Shown in pieces: positions 16,257 through 22,682 of a stretch of 26,675 bases of DNA (position 1 is its first letter; each line of letters begins with the position of its first letter). A program made the position numbers and the translations under genes. Under the pieces are notes generated by a model. The model did no database searches. It saw only the letters and a program-made list of their open reading frames with translations, and had not been told where the DNA came from. The DNA is taken from contig DHQI01000085.1 of the NCBI GenBank assembly GCA_002408065.1, positions 418 through 27,092 of the forward strand. The letters are read 5' to 3'. Source of the DNA: Bacteroidales bacterium UBA5342 (GTDB lineage Bacteria > Bacteroidota > Bacteroidia > Bacteroidales > UBA5342).

Positions 16257-17090
16257 TTATTCTACTTGTACCATATCTACCAATTGGTGGAAGTAATCTT
16301 TTGACCAAATATTCAGAACTGTTTTATCTTGAATGAAGCGCATAACATCTGATTTAGCTTCTTCAAGATCAAGACTATCAATTTTAGCATGCAATAGCAC
16401 TAGAAATGCAGCTTTATCAAAACCTTCTTTTGCAATCCCCTCAGTTTGATGCATTCGTTCAACAAAGTGAGATAAATCTAAAGGAATTCGATTCCTTACA
16501 TACCACTCCAAATCATACCAATCTCTTCCTTTTATCCTTCTTTTCCATTTTCTAAATAGAATGGCATGCATCTTTCCGGCAAAAAGAGAAGGTAGGGTAA
16601 AGCAATTAGTCATAAAAGAATAGGGCAAGAAAGACACCTTACTTTCAGTAGAAAAACCTAATGGCGGTAAGGTATCTACTTCAATTTTTATCTTTATCGT
16701 CGGTTCTGTCTGAAATCTGACATTCACGATATCTGTTGTATCTTTCAGAAAAGCTGATTCAACGTGTGATAAAGTCTTCTTTGTCTTTTTGTTCAATTCT
16801 ACTTTTCGGCCCAGCATTTTAAACTCATCTACCACTGCATCAAAATAGTTTTCAAAATTAAAGTCCTCATCTCTGGTTAATAATGAGAAGTCTAAATCTT
16901 CCGAAAAACGATCCAGATGGTGAAAAATCCGAAGACAAGTGCCTCCATAAAAAGCTGCTTTATTAAAGAAATCACTTCTGTTCAATGCACCAAGACACAC
17001 CTGTTGCAAGACTTCATGCATCGCGCTTTGACGATCAGCAGCATTATTTATCTCATAACGAGACAACATATTATCTATTATATCAGCCAT
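16257..17090 (-). CDS. AbiEii/AbiGii-type nucleotidyltransferase toxin
   Basis: The 277-residue protein matches the AbiEii/AbiGii toxin family of type IV toxin-antitoxin and abortive-infection systems; characterised members are DNA-polymerase-beta-fold nucleotidyltransferases that block growth. The nucleotidyltransferase motif is AFYGGTCLRIFHHLDRFSED followed by LDF, with GGT at 49-51 and Asp65/Asp67. The second diagnostic motif, AGKMHAILFRKWKRRIKGRDWYDLEW, is complete in pattern. The length is usual (about 270-300). The ATG at 17090 overlaps the antitoxin's final 8 bases (ATGGCTGA), a translational coupling typical of these pairs. Nothing suggests decay, so the toxin looks intact. Phage defence is inferred from the family. 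Confidence 0.92.
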   Translation of the reverse strand: MADIIDNMLSRYEINNAADRQSAMHEVLQQVCLGALNRSDFFNKAAFYGGTCLRIFHHLDRFSEDLDFSLLTRDEDFNFENYFDAVVDEFKMLGRKVELNKKTKKTLSHVESAFLKDTTDIVNVRFQTEPTIKIKIEVDTLPPLGFSTESKVSFLPYSFMTNCFTLPSLFAGKMHAILFRKWKRRIKGRDWYDLEWYVRNRIPLDLSHFVERMHQTEGIAKEGFDKAAFLVLLHAKIDSLDLEEAKSDVMRFIQDKTVLNIWSKDYFHQLVDMVQVE

Positions 17091-17715
17091 TTCTTATCAC
17101 TTCATAAATAAAACGTAATTCTCTTCTATTTCTTCCAGCTTCAGCACATTGCAGAAAGATATCCGGCTCCCAATGCTCATAATACTCAATATCTATACGC
17201 ATATCCTCTACCAAATATTCATAGGCGGCCCGTGCCGATTGCAAGCGTAAACCAGCAGTAGTTATTACCAAATCACTTATTGCTTTTTCCGGACTAGCAA
17301 TCAGAAAAGAAAACTCATCCTGTATCATTGCATTTCTGAGCCCAACTGAGAACGTTTCTTCCGGCACTCTTACGTATTCAAACAATCCGATGGGCGTTTG
17401 AAATTCTCTGCTCCGCGAAGTAATAGAAGATACTGTAGTATATACACGTTCCGGAATAAGGCTATAATGAGACAATGCACTCTGCATCGAAACATATGAG
17501 GGACCATAAATGTGGTTTGCAATCAAATTATGGGATATCAATTCTCCTGAAACATTCGAATCAACAACATACAGGCCACGCCGCAAACGTATTAAATCGC
17601 CATTATTAAGCTGGCGCGTAATCCTGTCGTTAGGGGCGTTGTATCCCGCTGCTGCTTCACGTAAAACTGAAGTTTGAACCGGTACTATTCTATATTGTCG
17701 TAAATCTGATCTCAT
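17083..17715 (-). CDS. AbiEi-type antitoxin / transcriptional autoregulator
   Basis: The 210-residue protein is the expected partner of the AbiEii toxin. The N-terminal winged-helix region (about 15-50) contains NDRITRQLNNGDLIRLRRG and LYVV. The family's central part follows: YGPSYVSMQSALSHYSLIPE, then TTVSSITSRSREFQTPIG and a FEYVRVPEE strand. AbiEi proteins generally neutralise the toxin and repress their own operon through inverted or direct repeats at the promoter. The ATG at 17715 overlaps the last 2 bases of a 39-bp repeat that recurs 83 bp upstream, and a consensus promoter lies between the two copies. The two-gene order, antitoxin first, with an 8-base overlap, is standard for type IV systems. 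Confidence 0.9.
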   Translation of the reverse strand: MRSDLRQYRIVPVQTSVLREAAAGYNAPNDRITRQLNNGDLIRLRRGLYVVDSNVSGELISHNLIANHIYGPSYVSMQSALSHYSLIPERVYTTVSSITSRSREFQTPIGLFEYVRVPEETFSVGLRNAMIQDEFSFLIASPEKAISDLVITTAGLRLQSARAAYEYLVEDMRIDIEYYEHWEPDIFLQCAEAGRNRRELRFIYEVIRNG

Positions 17716-17752
17716 AGCTATTTTTGCATACTTATTCGACTAAATATCGATT
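17714..17752 (-). promoter_or_regulatory. Candidate antitoxin operator, 39-bp direct repeat, start-codon-proximal copy
   Basis: This 39-bp segment differs from the copy at 17797-17835 at one base only. It fills the predicted 5' leader and ends within the antitoxin ATG. Each copy contains the quasi-palindrome TTATTCGACTAA (here 17732-17743) and the palindrome ATAGCTAT at one end. Confidence 0.75.
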
Positions 17753-17759
17753 TTCCCTG

Positions 17760-17790
17760 CAAATATAGCTACACCTGCCCTGATCGTCAA
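17760..17790 (-). promoter_or_regulatory. Promoter of the AbiE-type operon
   Basis: On the minus strand, TTG (17790-17788), 20 bp, then TATATTTG (17767-17760) is a full match to the Bacteroidota promoter consensus. The predicted start near 17753 leaves a leader of about 38 nt. The promoter lies between the two 39-bp repeats. Confidence 0.8.
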
Positions 17791-17796
17791 GTCATA

Positions 17797-17835
17797 ATAG
17801 CTATTTTTGTATACTTATTCGACTAAATATCGATT
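17797..17835 (-). promoter_or_regulatory. Candidate antitoxin operator, 39-bp direct repeat, distal copy
   Basis: Second copy of the 39-bp sequence in the same orientation, beginning 6 bp upstream of the -33 TTG. The copy-to-copy distance is 83 bp, close to eight helical turns, so both copies would face the same side of the DNA. A shorter TAGCTATTTTT fragment at 17849-17859 may be a third, decayed site. Confidence 0.75.
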
Positions 17836-17860
17836 ATAACTACATTTTTAGCTATTTTTT

Positions 17861-17899
17861 GAAAAATAAAAAAGCGCACAAAATCAACTTTTGTACGCT
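17861..17899 (-). terminator. Terminator of the TerB/J-domain gene
   Basis: Read on the minus strand, TTTTGTACGCT's complement (17899-17889) and its partner (17883-17873) form an 11-bp stem with one mismatch and a 5-nt loop, followed by TTTTTTATTTTTC. It insulates the downstream toxin-antitoxin promoter. Confidence 0.88.
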
Positions 17900-17900
17900 C

Positions 17901-17930
17901 AATCTCTTCCCTAAGGGGAGTCAAAGGAGA
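17901..17930. repeat. C/G palindromic intergenic element, copy 3
   Basis: CTTCCC (17906-17911) pairs with GGGGAG (17915-17920) around TAA, with one wobble. The minus-strand text (GACTCCCC, TTAG, GGAAGAGATT) resembles the element at 6751-6779. Confidence 0.55.
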
Positions 17931-17931
17931 A

Positions 17932-18678
17932 CTATAAGCCCCTCTCCTTTTTAATATCTTCGTAAGCTTTCTGCACTTCCTGAAATTTATCTTTTGCTTG
18001 AGCTTCCAATTCATCACCTAGGTGAGACACTTTATCAGGGTGGTATTTAACGGCCATCTTGCGGTAAGCTTTTTTTACCTCGTCATCAGTAGCAGAGGGT
18101 TCTATCTCCAGGATTTTATAAGCGCTTTTAGCATCTTTAAAGAACATTGCCTTGATAGAACTGATATCCTCGCGGGTGATATCCATATAGAAAGCAATTT
18201 CTTCGATGACTTTCACCTCTCGCTCATCCACATAACCATCCGACTGCGAAACACCAAACAATAAATGTAATAACTCCAGACGATATGAATAAGCCATATT
18301 AGCAGAAATCTGCTTACACACTTGAGGTAATGGAATGTTCTGTTTCAGAATATCGCGAAGCAACTGCAAAGATTGTGGTACCGTTTGCTGTCCCATCATA
18401 CGGCCCAGTTGTACTTTCACATAGTCCAATTCAGACTTTACCACCTTACCATCAGCCTTCATTACGGCAGCTATCAATACTAATAGTGAGACACTAAAGT
18501 CTCCTCGTACAGTATTGCTTTGCTGCCGCTGTCCGCCCGGGGGCATCTGAGGCCTAAATGATGTTCCTTTTTTACTTGAATTATCAATAGCAGAGCCAAT
18601 AACACCGCCAATAATTGCTCCAATTGGTCCTGATAATACAAATCCAAGTCCGGCACCTATCCATCCTAATCTTCCCAT
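17932..18678 (-). CDS. TerB-like and J-domain co-chaperone (DjlA-like)
   Basis: The 248-residue protein combines three parts. The N-terminus (1-32) is glycine-rich and hydrophobic (GAGLGFVLSGPIGAIIGGVIG), likely a membrane hairpin or short anchor. Residues about 60-170 resemble a TerB/DjlA-central helical domain (LIAAVMKADGKVVKSELDYV, and a second DGYVDEREVKVIEEI). Residues 186-246 are a J-domain with the HPD tripeptide at 213-215, which stimulates the ATPase of DnaK. The arrangement matches DjlA-type membrane-associated Hsp70 co-chaperones. The ATG at 18678 follows an AT-rich stretch with a TAACTTTG box at 18698-18691. The gene ends in its own strong terminator, so it is monocistronic. Confidence 0.9.
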   Translation of the reverse strand: MGRLGWIGAGLGFVLSGPIGAIIGGVIGSAIDNSSKKGTSFRPQMPPGGQRQQSNTVRGDFSVSLLVLIAAVMKADGKVVKSELDYVKVQLGRMMGQQTVPQSLQLLRDILKQNIPLPQVCKQISANMAYSYRLELLHLLFGVSQSDGYVDEREVKVIEEIAFYMDITREDISSIKAMFFKDAKSAYKILEIEPSATDDEVKKAYRKMAVKYHPDKVSHLGDELEAQAKDKFQEVQKAYEDIKKERGL

Positions 18679-18871
18679 ATTTTTTTAATTCAAAGTTATT
18701 TTATTCAAAGTTCAAGATTAATAACCCAAAACTTTTTGACATTTATTCTCTAACGCTTATCTCTTTATCATATATCGTGCTAAAATAACAAATCATCCGT
18801 CAATTAGACATAATGACAGCATTTTAATGAAAAATAAAAAAAATGACGCAAGATTAAACCTCATAGAAACA

Positions 18872-18985
18872 AACCTTATAACCCTGTAACCCTGTAACGT
18901 TGTAACCATAGCCATCCATATTCGACTGTCCACCTGTATCCCTGTAACCTTGAAACCCTGTAACCTTGTAAGCTTGTAACCTTTT
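18872..18985. repeat. Two 8-bp tandem arrays, consensus AACCCTGT / AACCTTGT
   Basis: Units of 8 bp run 18872-18911 (five units, the last poor) and 18930-18985 (seven units), separated by an 18-bp non-repeat stretch and out of phase by 2 bp. The second array contains the TTG (18966-18968) that serves as the likely -33 element of uvrB. Confidence 0.85.
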
Positions 18986-18996
18986 CCCTATCTTCG
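18966..18996 (+). promoter_or_regulatory. Candidate uvrB promoter
   Basis: TTG (18966-18968), 20 bp, then TATCTTCG (18989-18996), one base off TAnnTTTG. A start about 7 bp downstream would fall at 19003-19004, right at the second in-frame ATG, implying a leaderless or nearly leaderless transcript. The TTG is part of an 8-bp repeat unit. Confidence 0.6.
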
Positions 18997-18997
18997 C

Positions 18998-21037
18998 ATG
19001 TCCATGAAAGAAAACAAATTTAAGATAGAATCTCCCTTTAAACCTACCGGAGACCAGCCGGAGGCTATCAAACAGTTAGCGAAAGGCATAAATGACGGAG
19101 TTGATCATCAAGTGCTATTAGGTGTAACAGGATCGGGTAAGACCTTTACCATTGCTAATATGATAGAGGAAGTGCAACGCCCAGCCCTAATCCTTAGCCA
19201 TAACAAAACATTAGCTGCTCAACTCTATGGCGAATTCAAAACTTTCTTTCCCAATAATGCGGTGGAATATTTCGTTTCTTATTACGATTATTATCAACCG
19301 GAGGCCTACCTCCCCGTGACCGATACTTATATCGAAAAAGATTTGGCTATTAATAGCGAAATTGAAAAGTTACGTATTTCTACCACTTCATCCCTATTGA
19401 GCGGACGCAAAGATGTCATCGTCATATCATCAGTATCCTGTATTTACGGTATGGGTAACCCGGATGAGCTTGAAAACGGAACAATTCATATCGAAGTGGG
19501 CGACACGATTCCCCGCAATCAGTTTTTGCGCAAACTGGTAGATTCGCTCTATTCACGTAACGAAATAGATTTCAAACACGGTACTTTCCGCGTTAATGGC
19601 GACACCGTAGATATTTTTATGGCTGATGCTGATTTTGCTTATCGTATCGTCTTTTTTGGGGATGAAATTGAAGAGATTCTTTCTATCGATCCGTATAATG
19701 GTAATACCTTGGAAGAATTTGAAAGAGCCACGATATACCCAGCCAGCCTCTTTATGGTAAGTAAAGACAAAATGGAAGCCTCTATCAAAATTATTCAGGA
19801 TGATATGATGCAGCGTGTCGATTATTTCAAAGAAGTAGGACAGCATCTGGAAGCGAAACGCATACACGACCGTGTCAATTACGATATCGAAATGATGCGC
19901 GAACTAGGCTATTGTCCTGGTATCGAAAACTACTCCCGTTATTTTGACGGTAGACAGCCCGGCGCACGCCCCTTCTGTCTTTTCGACTATTTCCCTAAAG
20001 ATTATATGCTGGTCATTGACGAAAGTCACGTAACAATACCACAGATACACGCTATGTATGGGGGCGACCGATCACGCAAAACCAACTTAGTGGAATATGG
20101 TTTTCGTCTACCGGCAGCCCTGGACAACCGCCCTTTGAAGTTTGAAGAATTTGAAGCGATTACCGGACAAACAGTGTACGTAAGCGCTACACCGGCAGAT
20201 TATGAGATGAATCTAGCCGAGGGGGTTTTTGTGGAACAAGTGATACGTCCCACCGGACTGCTGGACCCTATCATTGACGTACGACCATCTCTCAATCAAA
20301 TTGATGATCTGATGGAAGAAATTCGCCAGACAACGGAGAAAAACGAACGTACACTTGTGACAACACTGACCAAACGTATGGCCGAAGAATTGACCACCTA
20401 TCTGGGGCGACACGGTGTAAAATGTAACTACATCCACTCTGATGTGGATACTTTGGAGCGTGTTAAGATAATGGATCAGCTACGCGAAGGCGAATTTGAC
20501 GTTTTGATTGGAGTCAACTTACTTCGTGAAGGGCTTGACCTGCCTCAGGTATCCTTGGTAGCGGTATTGGATGCCGACAAGGAAGGCTTTCTGCGCTCAG
20601 AACGCTCACTAACTCAGACGGCAGGTCGTGCAGCACGTAATATCAACGGACGTGTAATTATGTATGCCGACACCATAACCGGCAGCATGCAACGTACCAT
20701 AGATGAAACTAACCGACGCCGCGAGAAACAATTAAAATATAACGAAGAAAACGGCATTACACCACAGCAAGTCATCAAGACCAGCAAATCTGTATTAGGA
20801 CAAGATCGCCAGGCGGGCAATGCTTATTACAAAGAGCCGGAAGGCGTAGATGTAGCCGCCGATCCGGTAACACAATATATGGATATTCCAGCTTTGGAAG
20901 CTGCCATAAAACGTGCTAAAGACAATATGAAAAAGGCCGCTAAAAATCAAGATTTTATCGATGCAGCAGTCTACCGCGACGAAATGTTTGGCTACGAAAG
21001 AAAACTCAAAGAGTTAAAGGTTCTTAACCAAAAATGA
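18998..21037 (+). CDS. uvrB: UvrABC excision nuclease subunit B
   Basis: UvrB is the damage-verifying helicase of nucleotide excision repair; it is loaded by UvrA and recruits UvrC. The 679-residue length is standard. Visible landmarks are FKPTGDQPEAI (14-24), Walker A LGVTGSGKT (41-49), the lesion-probing beta-hairpin region VSYYDYYQPEAYLP (93-106), Walker B-like LVIDESHVTIPQ, helicase motif VSATPADYE, motif V/VI DVLIGVNLLREGLDLP and QTAGRAARN, and the C-terminal UVR helical hairpin (AALEAAIKRAKDNMKKAA-like, near the end). The frame opens at ATG 18998; the ATG at 19004 (MKENKFKIESPF) is equally good and fits the predicted transcription start better. It is a stand-alone gene convergent with folB. 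Nothing in it is unusual. Confidence 0.98.
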   Translation: MSMKENKFKIESPFKPTGDQPEAIKQLAKGINDGVDHQVLLGVTGSGKTFTIANMIEEVQRPALILSHNKTLAAQLYGEFKTFFPNNAVEYFVSYYDYYQPEAYLPVTDTYIEKDLAINSEIEKLRISTTSSLLSGRKDVIVISSVSCIYGMGNPDELENGTIHIEVGDTIPRNQFLRKLVDSLYSRNEIDFKHGTFRVNGDTVDIFMADADFAYRIVFFGDEIEEILSIDPYNGNTLEEFERATIYPASLFMVSKDKMEASIKIIQDDMMQRVDYFKEVGQHLEAKRIHDRVNYDIEMMRELGYCPGIENYSRYFDGRQPGARPFCLFDYFPKDYMLVIDESHVTIPQIHAMYGGDRSRKTNLVEYGFRLPAALDNRPLKFEEFEAITGQTVYVSATPADYEMNLAEGVFVEQVIRPTGLLDPIIDVRPSLNQIDDLMEEIRQTTEKNERTLVTTLTKRMAEELTTYLGRHGVKCNYIHSDVDTLERVKIMDQLREGEFDVLIGVNLLREGLDLPQVSLVAVLDADKEGFLRSERSLTQTAGRAARNINGRVIMYADTITGSMQRTIDETNRRREKQLKYNEENGITPQQVIKTSKSVLGQDRQAGNAYYKEPEGVDVAADPVTQYMDIPALEAAIKRAKDNMKKAAKNQDFIDAAVYRDEMFGYERKLKELKVLNQK

Positions 21038-21053
21038 GGTTTTCCTACGGAAA

Positions 21054-21090
21054 CCAGAGGGTGAGTGTTGTGTCAATTCTCTCCCTTTGG
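21054..21090. terminator. Imperfect hairpin between uvrB and folB
   Basis: CCAGAGGGTGAG (21054-21065) pairs with CTCTCCCTTTGG (21079-21090), 12 bp with one wobble and one mismatch, loop 13 nt. There is no strong T tract, so efficiency is doubtful. Confidence 0.5.
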
Positions 21091-21097
21091 TTGTGCC

Positions 21098-21115
21098 AGA
21101 GGAGCCTACTCCTCT
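21098..21115 (-). terminator. Hairpin with the folB stop codon in its loop
   Basis: AGAGGAG (21098-21104) pairs perfectly with CTCCTCT (21109-21115). The four-base loop holds the TAG stop of folB (21108-21106). No T tract follows, so it may be a stability element rather than a terminator. Confidence 0.45.
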
Positions 21116-21459
21116 AGAGTTACCGAAACACTTTCCATTTTTCCTCCCAGCGGCGGATTCATTTTGGCCACCGTAACTTCTAAATGAAGAATCTGATTTG
21201 GAAAAGCATTGAACAATGCCGTCATAATACGCTTGGCTACATTTTCTAATATCTTACTGGGAATAGCCATCTCTGCTGCTACTATCTTGTAAACACTCAC
21301 ATAATTCAAAGCATCCTCTATATTATCACTAGCTTCTGCTTTGCAAGTGTCCGTTTTAACTTCTAAATCCACAGTAAAATAATTACCGACCTTTGTTTCC
21401 TCATCAAAACAACCGTGATAGGCATAAAACTCCATTTTATTAAGTTTGATAAGACCCAT
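21106..21459 (-). CDS. folB: Dihydroneopterin aldolase
   Basis: FolB converts 7,8-dihydroneopterin to 6-hydroxymethyl-7,8-dihydropterin and glycolaldehyde in folate synthesis. The 117-residue length is typical. The protein shows the KMEFYAYHGCFDEETKVGN start with the conserved His-Gly (15-16) and the acidic pair Glu20/Glu21 region. It also has NYVSVYKIV (Tyr53), the LENVAKRI helix (71-78), and the C-terminal strand VTVAKMNPPLGG with the catalytic-type Lys99. Tetrahedral octamers of this fold are cytoplasmic. The gap to the upstream Nudix gene is 57 bp and is filled by 6-bp repeats, so the two may be co-transcribed. Nudix enzymes also act in pterin synthesis, which makes the pairing suggestive, though this Nudix protein has a different look. 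Confidence 0.93.
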   Translation of the reverse strand: MGLIKLNKMEFYAYHGCFDEETKVGNYFTVDLEVKTDTCKAEASDNIEDALNYVSVYKIVAAEMAIPSKILENVAKRIMTALFNAFPNQILHLEVTVAKMNPPLGGKMESVSVTLEE

Positions 21460-21513
21460 GATTAGACTAAGATTAAGGGTGAGGTTAAGGGTGAGACTTA
21501 GGTTGAGGTTGAA
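21460..21513. repeat. 6-bp degenerate tandem array between Nudix gene and folB
   Basis: Nine 6-bp units of pattern NNTNAG (third base T and fifth base A in every unit) fill almost the whole gap, directly abutting the folB ATG at 21459. Confidence 0.8.
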
Positions 21514-21516
21514 TGC

Positions 21517-22053
21517 TTAGATGTCGTATTTTTTCAACACAGGAATAATTGTTTTATTCAGAAAACTATATTCGGCTTCAAAGTTGGGAGTAAAAACACC
21601 TTTACCAATATTTTTTTCTAACTCATCAAATTTCCAGAAACGGGCATCAGAAATCTCATAAATATTGGGAGTAATATTAACAGCGTCACGCGTAAAAAAG
21701 GAAAATACCATTTCACGTTCTTCTTCAGAATCCCACAGATATTTAGCAATAAAGTGTGGTTCAAAATTTTTGATGGACAATTCCTCGAAAGCTTCTCGCT
21801 TCAAGGCTGTCTCGATATCTTCGCCATAATCAATGTGACCACCTACAGCAGTATCCCACTTACCGGGCTGTATATCTTTGTCTTCTTTGCGTTTTTGCAA
21901 ATAAATAGCCCCTTGCTTAATGACGTGAAGGTGAACCACAGGATGTAAACGTTTCGTCCCTTGATGCGCTTCATCACGGCTCATCTTACCAATGACTTGT
22001 CCGTTAGCATCTACTACAGGTAGCATTTCCATATTTACATTCTGTTCGCTCAT
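21517..22053 (-). CDS. Nudix hydrolase (isopentenyl-isomerase/YfcD-like subgroup)
   Basis: The 178-residue protein contains a full Nudix box at 72-94 (G72, E78, R86-E87, E90-E91) with Ser93 in place of the usual Gly, so it should bind Mg and hydrolyse a nucleoside-diphosphate-linked compound. The N-terminal LPVVDANGQVIGKMSRDEAH segment and HPVVHLHVIKQ followed by LQKRKEDKDIQPGKWDTAVG place it near the YfcD/IDI-like branch, whose substrates are mostly unknown. It precedes folB on the same strand, 57 bp apart. A box TATATTTG at 22174-22167 may be its -7 element, with no good TTG upstream. A pterin-pathway role is possible from context only. Confidence 0.9.
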   Translation of the reverse strand: MSEQNVNMEMLPVVDANGQVIGKMSRDEAHQGTKRLHPVVHLHVIKQGAIYLQKRKEDKDIQPGKWDTAVGGHIDYGEDIETALKREAFEELSIKNFEPHFIAKYLWDSEEEREMVFSFFTRDAVNITPNIYEISDARFWKFDELEKNIGKGVFTPNFEAEYSFLNKTIIPVLKKYDI

Positions 22054-22594
22054 CTGTTTTATTAAATATTAGAATCAATTTTCACCATAAACGTGAAAAA
22101 CATACTAAAAGTTCAACGTTAACAAAAAAATATCCCTCAATAAAAGGGACATCTTTAATTGCATTGCAAATATAACAACTACACGACATATTTCCGCATA
22201 AAAATGCACGAAACAAAACAGCTTTTACGTTTTTCCTTTGAGAGTATAGTAGTTTTTATTAAACTCAAAATGCTTTTATACTTCCAAATTGTGAAAAGTT
22301 TTTTTGAACAAAATTGAATAAAACGAGCTTACCAGCTCTCTCTTTTTCACTCTAAAAAGTCTCGTCAGGCATAAAACATTTTTCAATAAAGCGACCTTCG
22401 ACCTAAAACATCTTCACGAAGTTTGTACTGATTACCCCCCTTTTATAGTAAAATACTATCAATCTTCTTTTTTATTTTTAAACACATACCATATCCTCAA
22501 ACTTATCAAACACAACTAAATACCAGCACAATACCAGCATTTGAAGTCTTATTAATTGAAAGATTAACGAAATGTTCGCTAAAGGATAAAACAT

Positions 22595-22624
22595 AAAAAG
22601 AGAGCCTATGCAAGACTCTCTTTT
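22595..22624 (-). terminator. Terminator of the three-repeat T9SS gene
   Basis: AAAAGAGAG (22596-22604) pairs perfectly with CTCTCTTTT (22616-22624), loop 11 nt, followed on the minus strand by a short T run. It lies 59 bp after the stop codon at 22683. Confidence 0.7.
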
Positions 22625-22649
22625 CAACAATTATTATAACTTTTTTTAT

Positions 22650-22676
22650 CGTCCCCTAAGAGGAGTTGGATGTGAT
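22650..22676. repeat. C/G palindromic intergenic element, copy 4 (decayed)
   Basis: TCCCCTAAGAGGAGTTGGA is similar in layout to the elements at 6751-6779 and 17901-17930, with a weaker stem. It lies between a stop codon and a terminator. Confidence 0.4.
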
Positions 22677-22682
22677 TTCTTA

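Larger units (their letters stand above)
18679..18997. other. 319-bp divergent intergenic region
   Basis: No gene is seen. It holds a pair of 15-bp near-repeats containing ATTCAAAGTT (18683-18711) beside the J-domain gene start, an AT-rich middle, then two 8-bp tandem arrays (18872-18911, 18930-18985) and the uvrB promoter. Confidence 0.75.
22054..22682. other. 629-bp AT-rich intergenic region
   Basis: No credible gene is seen. It contains the possible Nudix-gene -7 box (22167-22174), a 5-bp hairpin GAGCT/AGCTC (22325-22338), a terminator for the minus-strand gene at 22683, and a decayed C/G palindrome (22650-22676). The rest (about 22200-22590) shows nothing I can name. Confidence 0.7.

Noticed and set aside
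16257..17715. Toxin-antitoxin pair as part of a larger mobile island.
   Set aside because: No integrase, transposase, att-like repeats or tRNA gene were seen at either side.
17714..17835. Two 39-bp repeats separated by 44 bp look like a minimal CRISPR array.
   Set aside because: Only two copies, no cas genes, one copy overlaps a start codon, and the spacer contains a consensus promoter for the antitoxin operon.
22204..22317. A 37-codon plus-strand ORF in the 629-bp gap.
   Set aside because: AT-rich, Phe/Lys/Leu-biased and without any supporting promoter or family resemblance.
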